Source: Porodaedalea pini
Lineage: Eukaryota; Basidiomycota; Agaricomycetes; Hymenochaetales; Hymenochaetaceae
Assembly (NCBI GenBank): GCA_002794775.1
Contig: NBAY01000032.1
Span: forward strand, 62,001-126,000
DNA length: 64,000 nucleotides
Direction: 5' to 3'
Positions 33,460-45,486 of the stretch are shown one piece after another (position 1 is the stretch's first letter; every line of letters starts with the position of its first letter). A model generated the notes under the pieces. It was not told the DNA's origin. It made no database searches and worked only from the letters and a program-made list of their open reading frames with translations. The position numbers were made by a program, and so were the translations under genes.

Positions 33460-34480
33460 TCCATAATCATCTGAACGAGCTGTTCAAAGCCGTTTTCGTG
33501 TTTTCGCGTGAAAAAGGAACCATGGAGACCCGGTCCGATTCGGGCCGGCTTATTGTCGAGTCTCGCGTACGCTTCGTACGACTCTCTTTATCACGCTTCG
33601 AGGCACCACATCTGCTCCGCGCAAGGCTCATAATTTTATTCTCGACGTTACCGTAACTCCTGCTCTTCAGTGGCATGTTCGAAAATGCATCTGGCAGGGA
33701 ATCTGCTACCTCATCAAGCTTCATCTCCAGACTCTCGACTGGCATTGCAAAAGGGAGAAAAGAAACGCAGGAGTTTTGCCGAGCTGTGTTCTACGGCTCT
33801 TGTCTGAATGTATCTGTGCGTTAGATCATATGATATAGAGGGGCTCGTGAACGACGAAATAATCAAATTGTAACGCGGCAGGATCTCCACAATGCATGAA
33901 TATTAATGTAATGCGTACGGCAGGTGTACATCTGCTATGCAGTATCTAAGGCCTTCTGAAATCTAAATTGTGCCTGAGGAATCTATTTTCATGCAAATAT
34001 CTACGCCGCGCCGTGCAGCTCGGATTACGCGCGATCTTGAAATGCGTTGATGTCGCCAATTGTCGCCTTTGTGATATCTGCGCTCCTTCTGTACTGATTC
34101 TCGATATTCAAAGGTGTGGAGCTCGATGATCTATAGGAGAGCGGACTGCTGATGAATGCACGGCTGACTGGTGCACCGCACGATAAATTCAGTGTCGTTG
34201 GTGGCTACATTCACTCCTGTTCGTTCTCGCGAATCTTGTGCAGAAACTTGAAGAGATGATGCCCATGACACTACCTACAAGCTCGCTATGTGGCATGCTC
34301 TGCCATAGATGGCATGATACAAGTTATTGAATATACGATATGGCAGAAACATGGTTACTGTAATCAAGACGATGCTTACAGGACGGCAATAAACTGTTGC
34401 ATCTGGAAATCCTCATAAACGTATAGTATATACATCATATATTTCTACTCATTTACTTCAGCGAGACCACCTGAGTGTGT
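33460..34480 (-). other. Conserved unrecognised minus-strand segments of unit 1
   Basis: Two blocks recur in every unit between the DUF6533 gene and the next G-alpha-like 5' end. Block C (about 33970-34410) encodes a segment of the type Q-x-QQFI-x-VL and further on DITKATIG-x-I-x(2)FQD, ending in SSG. In unit 1 it carries in-frame stops, while units 4 and 5 read through to SSGEI and stop. Block D (about 33467-33745) encodes MPVESLEMKLDE and RSYGNVENKIMSLA. Conservation of translated pieces across copies argues for former genes; I recognise neither family. Confidence 0.4.
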
Positions 34481-34857
34481 CCGATGTGGACTCGAAGTCT
34501 ATTGCATTATTACTGCAATCTTGGCTTCAGTAGTCGTCCGGCGCATGAGAATGAGTGATAAAGATGTTGGCTGAATTTACTTCGTACAATCAAGAGACAC
34601 GCATAGCAAAGCAATCAATTGCAGGGACCCCAATGATAAATAATATAATACGGCAACTCTAGTTTCAAACAATTGACAATGGACATGAACTTGTTATATA
34701 GAGATAGGCTCTGCCATCACTACTGGCGACTGGGCGAAGAAGAGGAATTCCGAGCTTAGGAAAGGCCTGCGTGCTTTGGCCATCCGTCGTCCCAGCCATG
34801 CTACGAACACAATGAGTCAGAGAGTCTGGAAAACAAAACAAGAGAGTGGGATTCACC

Positions 34858-36491
34858 TCAGGAGAACTCAATGTCGCTCACACTCCTCGCTCTGTAGCTC
34901 GTTCCTCTGTTGGCTCCCCTCTCTCCAGCCTCTTTCAGGTTGATCAATAATTGACCTCCGAGGATACAGAGAAAGGTAGGACTGCCAGCTGCAACCAGGA
35001 CATCTGCAACAAAAGGATTGATGGCCACGATAAAAATGAACACTATCCTTAGAATGGAGCAGAAAATGACACTACGTGTGGTTAGCCTCCAGGTATATTG
35101 AACGTAATGATCTGCTCACAAGCCATAATATATGATCTCATCTTCGACGAGAACTCTAACAAGGTGAAAACCTTTGAACCCAGATGACAGTCTCCAGTAC
35201 TCTGCTGCCTTGTAGAGCGCTAGGCCCAGCAGAATGAGACCATGTGCCATTGGTATGACCCTACCATGGATCAGAGAGAGCTGCAGCATGTCATAATAAA
35301 CTCACCATGAAATGATGTCCAGTGATTGCGGAGGTTCTCTGATGAACCCGCAAATCGTGATACCCTCCGCAAGTCTCCCGACGGCGACTAGAGGATACTA
35401 AACTTCAGTCGAAGCAGATAGGATGAAAAAAGGTCTTACTTTCTTCAAACAAGGTGTCATAAATAAGAATGCCTAGGTCGGCAGCTGCCCCCATGCCAAG
35501 GAGGGATTTGAGGCAGATAGCCAATTTTCTGTCTGTCCGAGCTCAAGCAGTAGTTGCTCATTGAGAAAGTAGATGCTTGCCTTGATGGTAAAGTGCTAAG
35601 ACCCGGATGAGGAGGATGTCTGTGTTTGTGTCATATGTATAGAACATTCAATTTAAATGCGTAACTCGTTTCCCTACAATCAATTAGTACGATAGTAATC
35701 CAGTCTAGAATCCAGATAAGTGAACATCGTAGTCGATAGCACTGAATGACTCACTTGCCAATGTTTCAGTCCAGTCTGAAAACGAGCCTGACTTACATGT
35801 CAGTGGAGAACATGTACGGTCTGGGCCTAAAACGCACAGCTGGAAATAACGGATATTTAAGTGATTAGACACCCACATAATATTCTTATTCACTACTTAC
35901 CTCGCAAGACTTTCCGAGAAACCAAAGACTATTGAGATGGCAAGCATTTAGCGTCAAGTGTTCCGCATGACTATACAGATCCTGTAATGCTGTCACTTAC
36001 AAGTTATGTTGCAAATAGCTCCCAGGAGCCCGACATAACGGTTCTGAACCATAATAAGAGGTGGTCCGGTCTTCAGGCATATACATATGGCGCTTACCGC
36101 AAAATAGACCAAGCTGACGAGGTTGCAAGGTTTGGACTTCGCATCCACATTTAGATTATGAAGTCAGAGTTTGCGAAAGAAACCCACCCAGAAATATTTG
36201 ACCTATATGTTCACCTTGAAATTAGTTGCACCGAATGAGATTGTAGAAGCTCCATACCTCCTTGTCCATAGTAATAACTTCAGAAACACTATTTTTCAGT
36301 TAGGCTCTGTGCACATGATTATGCTACATACTCGAGTGATAGATTAGAACAGTTGCAAGCGCCACAGCAAAATATTGCTCAGTCACTGCTTCGGAGACAA
36401 ATAGCTGCACTACGCTCGGATCGACGGGCTCAGCATCCGAGCGAGTGTGAAGTGAGCGAGTCAGGTTACGGGCAAACTCCAGAGTTGACAT
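34858..36491 (-). CDS. DUF6533-type integral membrane protein, array copy 1
   Basis: A multi-span membrane protein of a family of unknown function, probably in the plasma or an internal membrane. The ATG at 36491 gives MSTLEFARNLTRSLHTRSDA, then VTEQYFAVALATVLIYHS. Splicing continues with VSEVITMDKE, VKYFW, SKPCNLVSLVYFA, NRYVGLLGAICNIT, then LIRVLALYHQ (the R-x-ALY motif of the domain), KLAICLKSLLG, EGITICGFIREPPQSLDIIS, MAHGLILLGLALYKAAEYW and VRVLVEDEIIYYGL. The last exons read INPFVADVLVAAGSPTFLCI, then LLINLKEAGERGA and end VSDIEFS. Roughly seven hydrophobic segments are visible. Most introns are about 50-60 nt. The exon carrying QLCVLGPDRTCSPL could not be joined in phase with certainty, so full integrity is unproven. 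Confidence 0.72.
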
Positions 36492-37129
36492 CGTTGAGGT
36501 TATCTCGAGTGAACGTCCAGTGTCGAGGGCATTTTAGCCTTTTATATGTAGTTTTATAAAGAGAGGACTGAGATTCGGCTTCGTCTAAGATGAGTTGAAC
36601 TGTGAGGATTGCTTTCCGTGCAGATGAGCCTGAGCTGAGTTCGATGATGCCGGAGAGCTGAGCTGAGTCGCGTACAAGCTACCTTGTACTTGAGTATGAA
36701 TAGCTTCACGGCGCAGGAATAAGGAACTCGAAGGAAGACAGAAGTGTTCTGCATCAGCGAGTTGCTGCGGTTGTTGAGAATGCCGACTTGATGCACCCTG
36801 GAGTTACAAGATGTCAGCATTCTGCAACCGTTCTGATAGAATTGATCGTCTGTACTGAGCTCGGATAGCTGCTTCCATCGAACAAGTTAGTCAAGATGAT
36901 GCACGAGCTTCGTTTCTCACTGGAGATCGAGGATCTGAATTATATTCTGTGCGCTCGTAAGGAGCAGCATGATAAGTTCTTGTATCACCCAGAGTCCTCA
37001 TCGAACTGTGATGCTACCAATTTGATACTGCCCGGATAGCGCGACGAACACCAGAGAAATACGTACACATCTGATTCGGGGCAGCGCTTTACGGTATTGT
37101 TAGCTACGATCGTCTGCTCCTCAGACAGC

Positions 37130-38130
37130 TGCCTTCAGTCAAACGAGATAACGACGTCAGTGAGAGCAATCTTCCAGATCTTCCACTCCCGTTCGTCTTG
37201 CGATCTGTAACATCCATAATGGCCCGGGATTGACGTCGCAGTAAGAAACCTGCATGGTCGGAGAAAGTGCGCCGAGGCAGCAACGGAGGGTGGAGAATTG
37301 AAACTCTGCGAGCATACAAGAAGGGACGTTGTAAGAGAGCAAGGCGAAGAAGATGGGAGAGCGGCCGTGAAATGAAGCAAGGGTGTCCGAGGTTGTAGAG
37401 GATGAGACACAATGAACGAAACCGAGGGAGCGAATCATACGAGGGCCAGGGCGAGTGAGAAAAGGAAACGCTGTGGGCGAAGAACTTGGACGGCGCTCGG
37501 TGTGGAATGCACGGTGGCAGTTGATTAACTAGAAATGTGTGTAAGGTGGGAGGCAGAGGCGTGCCTTGAGTGGTATGTATTCTTCCCCGTCTCGCAGTCT
37601 TGCCCATACCCAGTCTCCCTCGTTACCTTTACCCCTCCCATTTCATTTCATCTCCGCTCTTGGCGAAGTGGAAGCGCCAGGGCGCAGTAGATGGGAGGTA
37701 CGAAGAGATGCTTACTTTTAAGAGTAGTTGGTTTGCCTCTGAGAAAGACATAGATCATTGCGTACACAGTTGAGGGGACAAGAGGAAGAGACGCACCAGA
37801 TTCGCTTCGTCCTGTGCACCAACGCTCATACCAGCCTCCTTCTTCCAACTTCACCAACTCAATGCACTGCAATAAAATTCAACACAAATGCATCCACCAA
37901 GCAAAAGCATCTTCACAGACCGCAAGCCCGTCCTCTCCATCACCACGCTCCCTCGCCAGCTCCTCATCAATCAAGGCCAAAAATGCATCGTGCATCGGCG
38001 GCGGCAGCGGGCCGCACGGTGCACTGTTGTGTAGAGTGGCGGGGCGAGCGGGTCATCGGAGATGAACAGGCGCTGGCGCTTGAGCGTCGGGTTGGCGGCG
38101 CGGCAGCACGTTTGCAGACCTCGAGCAGGG
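37130..38130 (-). pseudogene. G-alpha-like GTPase gene, copy 2 (degraded)
   Basis: Minus-strand pieces in order are ISDDPLAP, LIDEELARERG, the strand SVKMLLLGG near 37910, and after an intron RGKPTTLK at about 37745-37715, followed by a GTAAGC donor. This is a split P-loop in which the usual Ser of GKST is Pro. A further block near 37515-37130 reads INCHRAFHTERRPSSS, which resembles the AFRAER region that follows the P-loop in agaric G-alpha-like proteins. After it comes MIRSLGFVHCVSSS. Frame changes between the pieces and the altered P-loop suggest a non-functional gene. Confidence 0.55.
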
Positions 38131-38639
38131 AGAGGAGCAAGAGGAGATAAGAGTAAAGGATGAAAACAGAGGAGGGAAGAGGTTCATTTGTCTGATGCAA
38201 ACCAGCCACATGCGGCTCTCGTGTACAGCTTTGTCAACGACCTTGATCTATGGGCAAAATATCTTAGAGCATGTTCGGCTGCAGTTTTACACGCGGTCGC
38301 AACTAGCGGTACTAGGCGTGGGAAATGAATGTAGATTTTGCAGCCATTCAGAATATTAATGCTCACTTTTCACCCACCACAGAATCACCACATTTCAGCA
38401 CTCTTAAAAATATTGAAAGGCGAGAAAGTGAAAAGCCTCTCTGTCTTTAGATTATTTTTCTCATTTTTTCCATTTTTTTGGTGGTGGTGTTTACGCTGGA
38501 TGGGTGAGATACTGTGATGCAAAACGCGATCGCGAAATGAAAAACAGGTCTGAGTCGTTTTTCACTTTTGGCTGGCGTACCATGATTTGCGGTTGAGCAG
38601 CCAACCCTAAATCGTAATGTCACAACATCACGATCACGC

Positions 38640-39620
38640 GTGATCATGATCTCTTTTGGCAGAGAGTATCGCGTGCGATCATGCAGCCGAACATGCTCTT
38701 AATCTGTTCAGAAAGCTGAGCTTCACAGTCTCAACCATCAGCTCAAAACCAAATGGTAGCTCCGCACCACTCTCCTTATTATGCTTGGAGGCACCTTATT
38801 TCCTTGGAGCAAGGCTCATAAATTTATTCTCGACGTTATCATGACTCTTGCGCTTCAATAACATGCCGCCGACGAATCTTGGGTATGAAAAATATATCGC
38901 AAGAGAATGTAGTGCAGAAGTTAGCCTCATACAGCTTTATCTCCAGACACTCGACTGGCATTGGAGAAGGGAGAAGAGAAACATAGGTGACGAACTTGCC
39001 GGACTGTGTTCTATAGGATTATGGATTTTGACATCTATGTGCAAGGTAAGAGTTCGCAAATGACGAAATGATTCACTTATAATGCGGCAGGATCTCTATA
39101 ATTCATGGAACGTGTTCACAAGACAAGTGTTCATCTGTCGTGCAATATCCAAGACCTTCGAGAATCTCTCTATCGACTAAATTTCGCCTGAGCAGTCTAC
39201 TTGAATGCAATTTTCTACGCCACCGCAGTGCAGCTTGGATTCCCTGCGATCTGGAAATGTGCCGATGCCGCCAATTGTCGCCTTCGTGATACTGTGCTCC
39301 TTCTGTGTTGAATCTCGATATTCAAACATGTGGAACTTGACGATCTTTAGCAGAGTGGGTTGCTGATGAGTGCACGTCTGACTGGTGCATTGCATGACAA
39401 ATTCGCTCTCGTTCAGAAGTTTGAAGAGATAACGCCCATGACACTACCTACAAGCTCATTACCTGGCATTCTCTAACATGGACGATATGATCCAAGTCAC
39501 TGAATATAGGACATGGGGCAAACCTGGCTTGGTCACGACGATGCTTACAGAACGTCAATCAATTGTTGCATCCGAAAAGCATCACAAGTACATATATCAT
39601 ATTTTTCTACTCGTTTACTT
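38640..39620 (-). other. Conserved unrecognised segments of unit 2
   Basis: Block C reads continuously over 72 codons (39395-39177), including QQPTLLKIVKFHMF, SITKATIGGIGTFPDR and the end QVDCSGEI before a stop. It is the most intact stretch of this block in the array. Block D (about 38700-38970) is broken by stops. No family is recognised. Confidence 0.4.
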
Positions 39621-40095
39621 CAGCAAGACCACATGGTGTGCGTCCGACACGGACTGGAAGTCTATTGCGTTGTTGCTGCAATCTTCACTTCATAATCGCC
39701 CGGTGCATGACTCGGAGAATCGGTGACAAATGCGCGAGCTGAGTTTACTTCGTACAACCAGAGAATCGACAGATACACATAGCAAAACAATCAATTGCCA
39801 TTCCTACTAGTATATGGCTTGACTGACTCAATTAAATAGTAATATAGCTCGATCTCGAGGGCACTCAGGGCGAGTGATAAGTAATGTAATATGAAAATGC
39901 AAGGCCCAAACAATCCACGACCGACATGAAACTGCTGAATAGAAATAGACTCTGCCATTACTAATGGTGACTGTAAGGAAGAGAGATTCCAAGCTTAGGA
40001 AGGACCTTCGTGCTTTAACCATTGGTCATCCTAGCCACGTTGCGAACGCAATGAATTAAATCCTTGAAAAGCAAAAAACAAAAACGGACTCACTT

Positions 40096-41734
40096 TCAGG
40101 AGAACTCAACGTCGCTGACACTCCTCGCCCTGTAGCTCGTCCCTCCGTTGGCTCCTCTCTCTGCGGCTTCTTTCAGATTGATCGATAGCTGACCTCCGAG
40201 GACACACAGAAGAGTAGGACTTCCAGCTACAACCAGGACATCTCCAACGAAAGGATGGATGCCCACGACACAAATGTACAGTATCTTTAAAATGCAACAA
40301 GAAATGACGCTACGTGTGGTTAGCCTCCAGGTATATTGGACGTGATTATTTGCTTACAAGCCGTAATATATGGCCTGATCCTGGACGAGAACTCTAACAA
40401 GATGAAACCCTTTGAAACCGGATGTCAGTCTCCAGTGCTCTGCTGCCTTGTAGAGTGCCAGGCCCAGCAGAATTAGACCATATGCCATTAGTAAAACCCT
40501 ACCGTGGATCAGAGAAAGCTATAGCATGTTATAAGAAACTCACCATGAAATGATATCCAGCAATTGCGGAGGTTCTCTTTTGATCACGCAAATTGTGATG
40601 TCATCCGCAAGTCTCCTGACAGCAACTAAAACATACCAGTGTTCAGTTGAAGCAAACAGGATGAGCGTAGGTCTTACTTTCTTCAAACAAACTGCTATAA
40701 ATGAGAAGGCCAAGAATGACGAGTGCCTCAAATCCAAGGATGGATTTGAGGCAGATATTCAATTTCCTGTCTGTCAGAGCTCAAGCAGTAGTTACTCATT
40801 AAGAAAGGGATGCTCGCCTTGATGGTAAAGTGCTAAGACCCGAATGAGGAGGATGTCTGTGATTGTGTTATAAAAATACAATAGCTAGATCAAATTTCGA
40901 GTTTGTTCTCTTACAGTCAATCAGTATATAAATGATCCAATCTAGCATCTGGATGAGTGATCATAGCAATCGGTAGCACTGGACCACCCACTGGACACCG
41001 AAGCGGTCCAAAGTGAGAACCGACCTGGCCCGCAAGTCAATAGAATGCATATGTGACCTTGAGCTAAGACGTACAACTGAGAATAATGGATGCCCAAGTG
41101 ATCAGATATCATCATCGTATTCTTATCCACTACTTACCTCTCAAGACTTTCCGTGAAACCAAAGTCTGTTGAAATGGGAAGCTTTCAGTGCCAAGTGTTC
41201 TACATGACCTGTCAAAATCCTGCAATACCGTCACTTACGAGTTATTATAGAAATAGCTCCCAGAAGCCCGACATAACGGTTCTGCATCATAATCAGGGGT
41301 GATCCGATCTTCAGCAATATACATATGGCGCTCACCACAAAGTAAATCAAGCTGACGGGGTTGCAAGGCTTGGACTTTTTCACTAAAATTAAATTGAGAG
41401 ACTAGAATTGCAGGAAGAAACTCACCCAGAAATATTTCACCTATACATCCACCTTGATAAGTAACTGCACCGAATGACTTTGTAGAAGATCGATACCTCC
41501 TTGTCCAGAGTGATAACTTCAGAAGCGATGATTTCTTTCAGTCGAGGCACTACACGTAAAATCATGTGACGCACTCGAATGGTAGACCAAAACAGTTACG
41601 AGAGCAACATTGAAGTACTGCACAGTCATTGTTTCGGAGACAAATAACTGCACCAGACTTGGATCGATGGACTCAGCATCCGAGCGAGTGTGAAGTGGGC
41701 GAGTCAGGTTATGAGCAAGCTCCAGAGTCGACAT
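40096..41734 (-). CDS. DUF6533-type integral membrane protein, array copy 2
   Basis: Same architecture as copy 1. The start exon reads MSTLELAHNLTRPLHTRSDA, then VTVLVYHS. The first intron uses a good GTGCGT donor and rejoins in phase to IIASEVITLDKE. The tail reads AAERGANGG and ends RSVSDVEFS with stop at 40096. A QLYVLAQGHICILLTCG segment lies at about 41080-41030. This copy belongs to subfamily B together with copy 5 and differs from copies 1 and 3 by the tract FSLWTASVSSGW. No disabling change was found in the parts I read, but the middle exons were not all phased. Confidence 0.68.
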
Positions 41735-42469
41735 CTTTGAAAACCGAGTGAACGTCCAGTATCGACTATCGAGAGCATTCTCGACTCTTTATGTGTTTCC
41801 ATACTGATGAAGCCTGAGGCTGAGCATCACGATGCCGGAGAGCGGCACCGTTTCACGTAGACGATACTTTGTACTCGAGTATCAACAGCTTCAGGACGTA
41901 GGAAACAGGGACTCGAAGGAGGATAGAAATGTCCTACATCAGCAGTTTTCCGGCGTCTCTGTAGGTAAATAGGTAGGTCTGTGTCCATAAAGGAGAGCAT
42001 CAGGATGTCGTAGCACACGTCAGGAATACAAAACACAGATTATCCGGCGCCGCTTCAAAGATCTCCAAGCACTTTCCCCAAGTTCAGAATACTAGCTTGA
42101 TCCGCTGGTCAACCCTGCGATCATTTCTGTCAAATCAATGATCCGCACTTAGTGATCCTCATCCAAATTTTCTGTCATCTTGAGCCTGCCTCATCAGGGT
42201 CCCCCCCCCTCCCCTTCGCGTCCTAGCCGCTTCTGAGTTCGTCCGGTGCTATGATCCAATCTTGCGGCGGCGTACGCGCTGAAGGGGTTTCAACTTGAAC
42301 TAAATTGCTAGTCTTTTAAAACAAGTGATGCACAAGCTTCCTTTCCCACTGAACTCTGAAACCGATCGTTAGCCAATTTGACATCGCTGAGAAGGATGCG
42401 CACATTGGACTCAGTATAGTGCTCAAGGAGCTTGGCAAGGATATACTAGGTTACAACATAGTTAGCTAA

Positions 42470-43380
42470 GAAGCTTCCTCCATTCATGTAGGACAACTTC
42501 GTCCTCCCGCTCTTCCGCTCTCGTCCGTATTGCGTTCTTGTAGCATCCCATAATAGCCAGAGAGTGGTGCTGTAGTAAGACACGTACATCGTCGGGGGAA
42601 ATGCGCCAAGAAAGCATTGAAGAGCGGAGAATTGATACCCTGCGGGTATTGTAGATGCGACGCTGTAAGAGAGCATGACGAGTGCGGTGGGAGAGGCGCC
42701 GTGAGAGGAAACAGGGGCAGCCGAGGTTGTAAAGGATGAGAGGCAATAAACGGAACCGAATGAGCGGATCATACGAGGACCAAGGAGGGAGAGAAAGAGA
42801 AATGCCGCAGGCAAGGATGCTGAGAGGCGCTTGGTGAGGAATGTGCGGGGGAAGTTAATCAGTTAGAAATCTGCGAAAGGAGCACTAGATTCGAGGGATT
42901 TGAGAGTGGTTGATTTACCCTTTGAAAAAGAGACGTGCTGGAAGGTTCAGTCATTGCGTGCACGGCTGAAGGGACGAGAGGGAGGACCGCACAAGATTTG
43001 CCTTGTCCTGCGCACCAACATATTTATCAGCTTCCTTCTCCAGACCCTACCAATGCAACACAATTCAACCAGCCAATCAACGAATAGAAAGACTCACCTT
43101 CACAGCCTGCGGGCCCTTCCTCTCCGCCGCGCACTGCCTTGCCAGTTCTTCATCAATCAAGTCCGATGTCCGTCTGGCGTCGGCGTCGGCACGCTTGTGG
43201 AGTCCTGTAGGGTGGCGGGAGAGAGCACACGTGAGCGGGTCGTCGGAGGTGAGCATGCTCTGGTGTTTGAGCGCCAGGTCGGCGGCGGTGGCGGAGGTGG
43301 AGGGAGGAATGCGGTGGTCGCAGACGACATCGGCGGACGGAGACCATCATGGCGGGCCGCAGAATTGACCAAGGGGAGGT
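42470..43380 (-). pseudogene. G-alpha-like GTPase gene, copy 3 (best-preserved P-loop)
   Basis: An exon bounded by CCTACAG and AAG|GTGAGT (about 43198-43100) reads LHKRADADARRTSDLIDEEL followed by ARQCAAERKGPQAVK, preceded upstream by LTSDDPLTCAL. A later exon ends FSKGKSTTLK at about 42928-42899, an intact GKST P-loop. The next block (about 42860-42470) reads INFPRTFLTKR and then MIRSFGSVYCLSS, followed by a conserved 3' segment QYGRERKSGR. This copy has the clearest P-loop, but frame changes downstream make a full protein unlikely. Confidence 0.55.
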
Positions 43381-43699
43381 GGGGGAGAAGACAAATGAGA
43401 CAGACAGAGAAGAAAAGAGGGCGATGGGTGACGGGCGAGTCAAAGGGAATGAGGGACGCATTCCGTTCGGCTTTGACGCGTGCTCACAATATATTCTCCC
43501 GTACGACCTCCGTGTTGTCAATGCCATCACTATCCCAGCAGCACGCCATCGACATCAGTCCTCTATCCTCCACTTAGCTCTACCATAGATGATGGACAGC
43601 GTATCGTACAGTCGACCTTGACTTAGTAGAATTCGCATCCGAGAAGCAGACGATGGTTGGCACATGTGGACACGCCGGTCCAAGAAGCACAACTTGTCA

Positions 43700-44960
43700 A
43701 CCATAGAAAGTGAGCGACACATGAGTTAGAAAAGACTTCGTATCCGTTACTCTACAAACAACTTTCAAAACCTCTCCTGGATGATAACAAACTACCAAAA
43801 TGCGATCAATAAGTCGGTATTCTGAAGAAACGCAGAACAAAGACTCACTGATAGTGTCTCGAGTCGACTCTAATGTATCATGTTCACCAACATCGTACTG
43901 AAAAGCCTCCAACTCCAGCCTAGTCGCGTAATCCATAAGCAACTGAATGAGTTGGATGAGGCAGTCGATGCTCTTGCCGTGTTTACGCGTGAAGAGACCA
44001 CGGAGTGAGCCGAACCGAGTCGGGCTGGTTATTCGTGTAGACGCACGTGCTAGTTCTCAACTATCTACAAAAGTCTGAGCTTCACACTCTCAATCATCAG
44101 CTCAAAGCCTGTGCTCGATATCGAATAGCTTCGTGCCGCTCTCCTTAACATGCTTGCTCGCAGCATTTCTGCTCGGCCCAAGGCTCATAAAACTATTCTC
44201 GGTATTCTCATAACTCCTGCGCTTCAGTAACGTGTTGCCGTACGAATCTCGAAAATATATATGGCAAATGTGGTGCAGCGCTTGGCCTCATCAAACTCCA
44301 TCTCGAGACACTCGACTGGCATTGGAGAAGGGAGAAGAGAAACACAAGTGACGTTCTCGCCAGGTTGTTTTCTATGGCTCTTGTCAGCATTTATATTTGA
44401 CGATATGATCGGTTCTTGATGCAGCAGGATCTCTAATACACGAAATGGAATGCGTTCGACACGTGTAGATCTGCTATGCAGTTTCCAAGGCCTTTTGGAA
44501 TCTCTATCATCTAAATCTGCCTGAGGAGTTTACTTGCATGCAATAATCTAAGCCAACCATCGTTGACTCAGATCCCGCACGATCTTGAAATGTGCCAATA
44601 CCGCCAATTGTCGTTTTTTTCATCATCTGCGCTCCTCCGGTATAAAATCCAAAGGCGTGCAACTCGATAATCTCTAGGAGAGCTCGTTGCTGATAATTGC
44701 ACGACCGTCTGGCACATCGTATGACAAATTCAGTTTCGTTGGTGAATATACTCTCGCAGCCTGTCAGAAAATGCTTGAAGAAATAATGTCACATGTAGGT
44801 TTGCTGGCTTCTTGTCACTGCCACCCATGATAAGCGCGTTACGTGGCATTCTCTGCCGTAGACGGCACGATACAAGTTGCTGAATATGCGACAAGGCAGA
44901 AACTTTGCTTACTGTAATCACGACGATGCTTACAGGACGTCAATAAACCGTTGCATTCGG
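43700..44960 (-). other. Conserved unrecognised segments of unit 3
   Basis: Block D includes MDYATRLELEAFQYDVGEHD (about 43936-43877) and, further upstream on the minus strand, ESGTKLFDIEH near 44140. Block C includes MGGSDKKPANLHVTLFLQAF near 44830-44770. Both are shared with other units and both contain interrupting stops here. No family is recognised. Confidence 0.38.
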
Positions 44961-45486
44961 AAAGCATCACAGAGGTACATGTTGAACATACATCTACTCA
45001 TTTACTTTAGCGAGATTACTTGGCATGCATCCGACGCGGACTGGAAGTCTATTGCGCTGCTACTGCAACCTTGGCTTCAGTAGTCGTCTGAGTCAGTGAT
45101 AAAAGCGTTGGCTGAGTCTACTATGTACGAGCAGGGTTTCGACAGATACATGTAACAAAGCAACCAATTGCCGCTCCTATCTACTGCTATATTGCTTCAT
45201 CCTCTCACTCTAAACTGACTCGATTGGGTAGTAATATAGCTCGACCTTGGGGACTATCCGAGTATGTGATAAATAATGTAACATGAGAGCTCCAGGCTCA
45301 AACATTCGATAACGGACATGAAACTGGTATATAGAGTAGATTATGCCATTACTATATGTGACTGGGCGAAGAAGAGGAATTCTGAGATTAGGAAAGGCCT
45401 CCGCACTTTGGCCATCCGTCATCCCAGCCATGCTACGAACACAATGAGTCAGAGAGTCTGGAAAATGAAACAAGAGAGTGGTCACC

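Larger units (their letters stand above)
32440..36560. repeat. Tandem array unit 1 (left-most, incomplete)
   Basis: The left end of an array of similar units. In plus order it holds a G-alpha-like 5' relic (32440-32857), two conserved unrecognised segments (33460-34480) and DUF6533 copy 1 (34858-36491). The G-alpha body block found in the later units is absent to its left, where single-copy sequence begins instead. Confidence 0.8.
36560..41790. repeat. Tandem array unit 2 (about 5.2 kb)
   Basis: A full unit: G-alpha-like gene (37130-38130), conserved segments (38640-39620) and DUF6533 copy 2 (40096-41734), all minus-strand. Its left part begins with sequence shared with unit 4 (ctgagattcggcttcgtctaagatgagttg at about 36567 and 47199), which marks subfamily A flanks. 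Confidence 0.8.

Noticed and set aside
43157..43372. Poly-Pro ORF (PPPPPPPPTWRS) as a separate gene
   Set aside because: It is an alternative frame of the G-alpha-like 5' region; the frame with SDDPLT and DEELARQ is the one conserved between copies.
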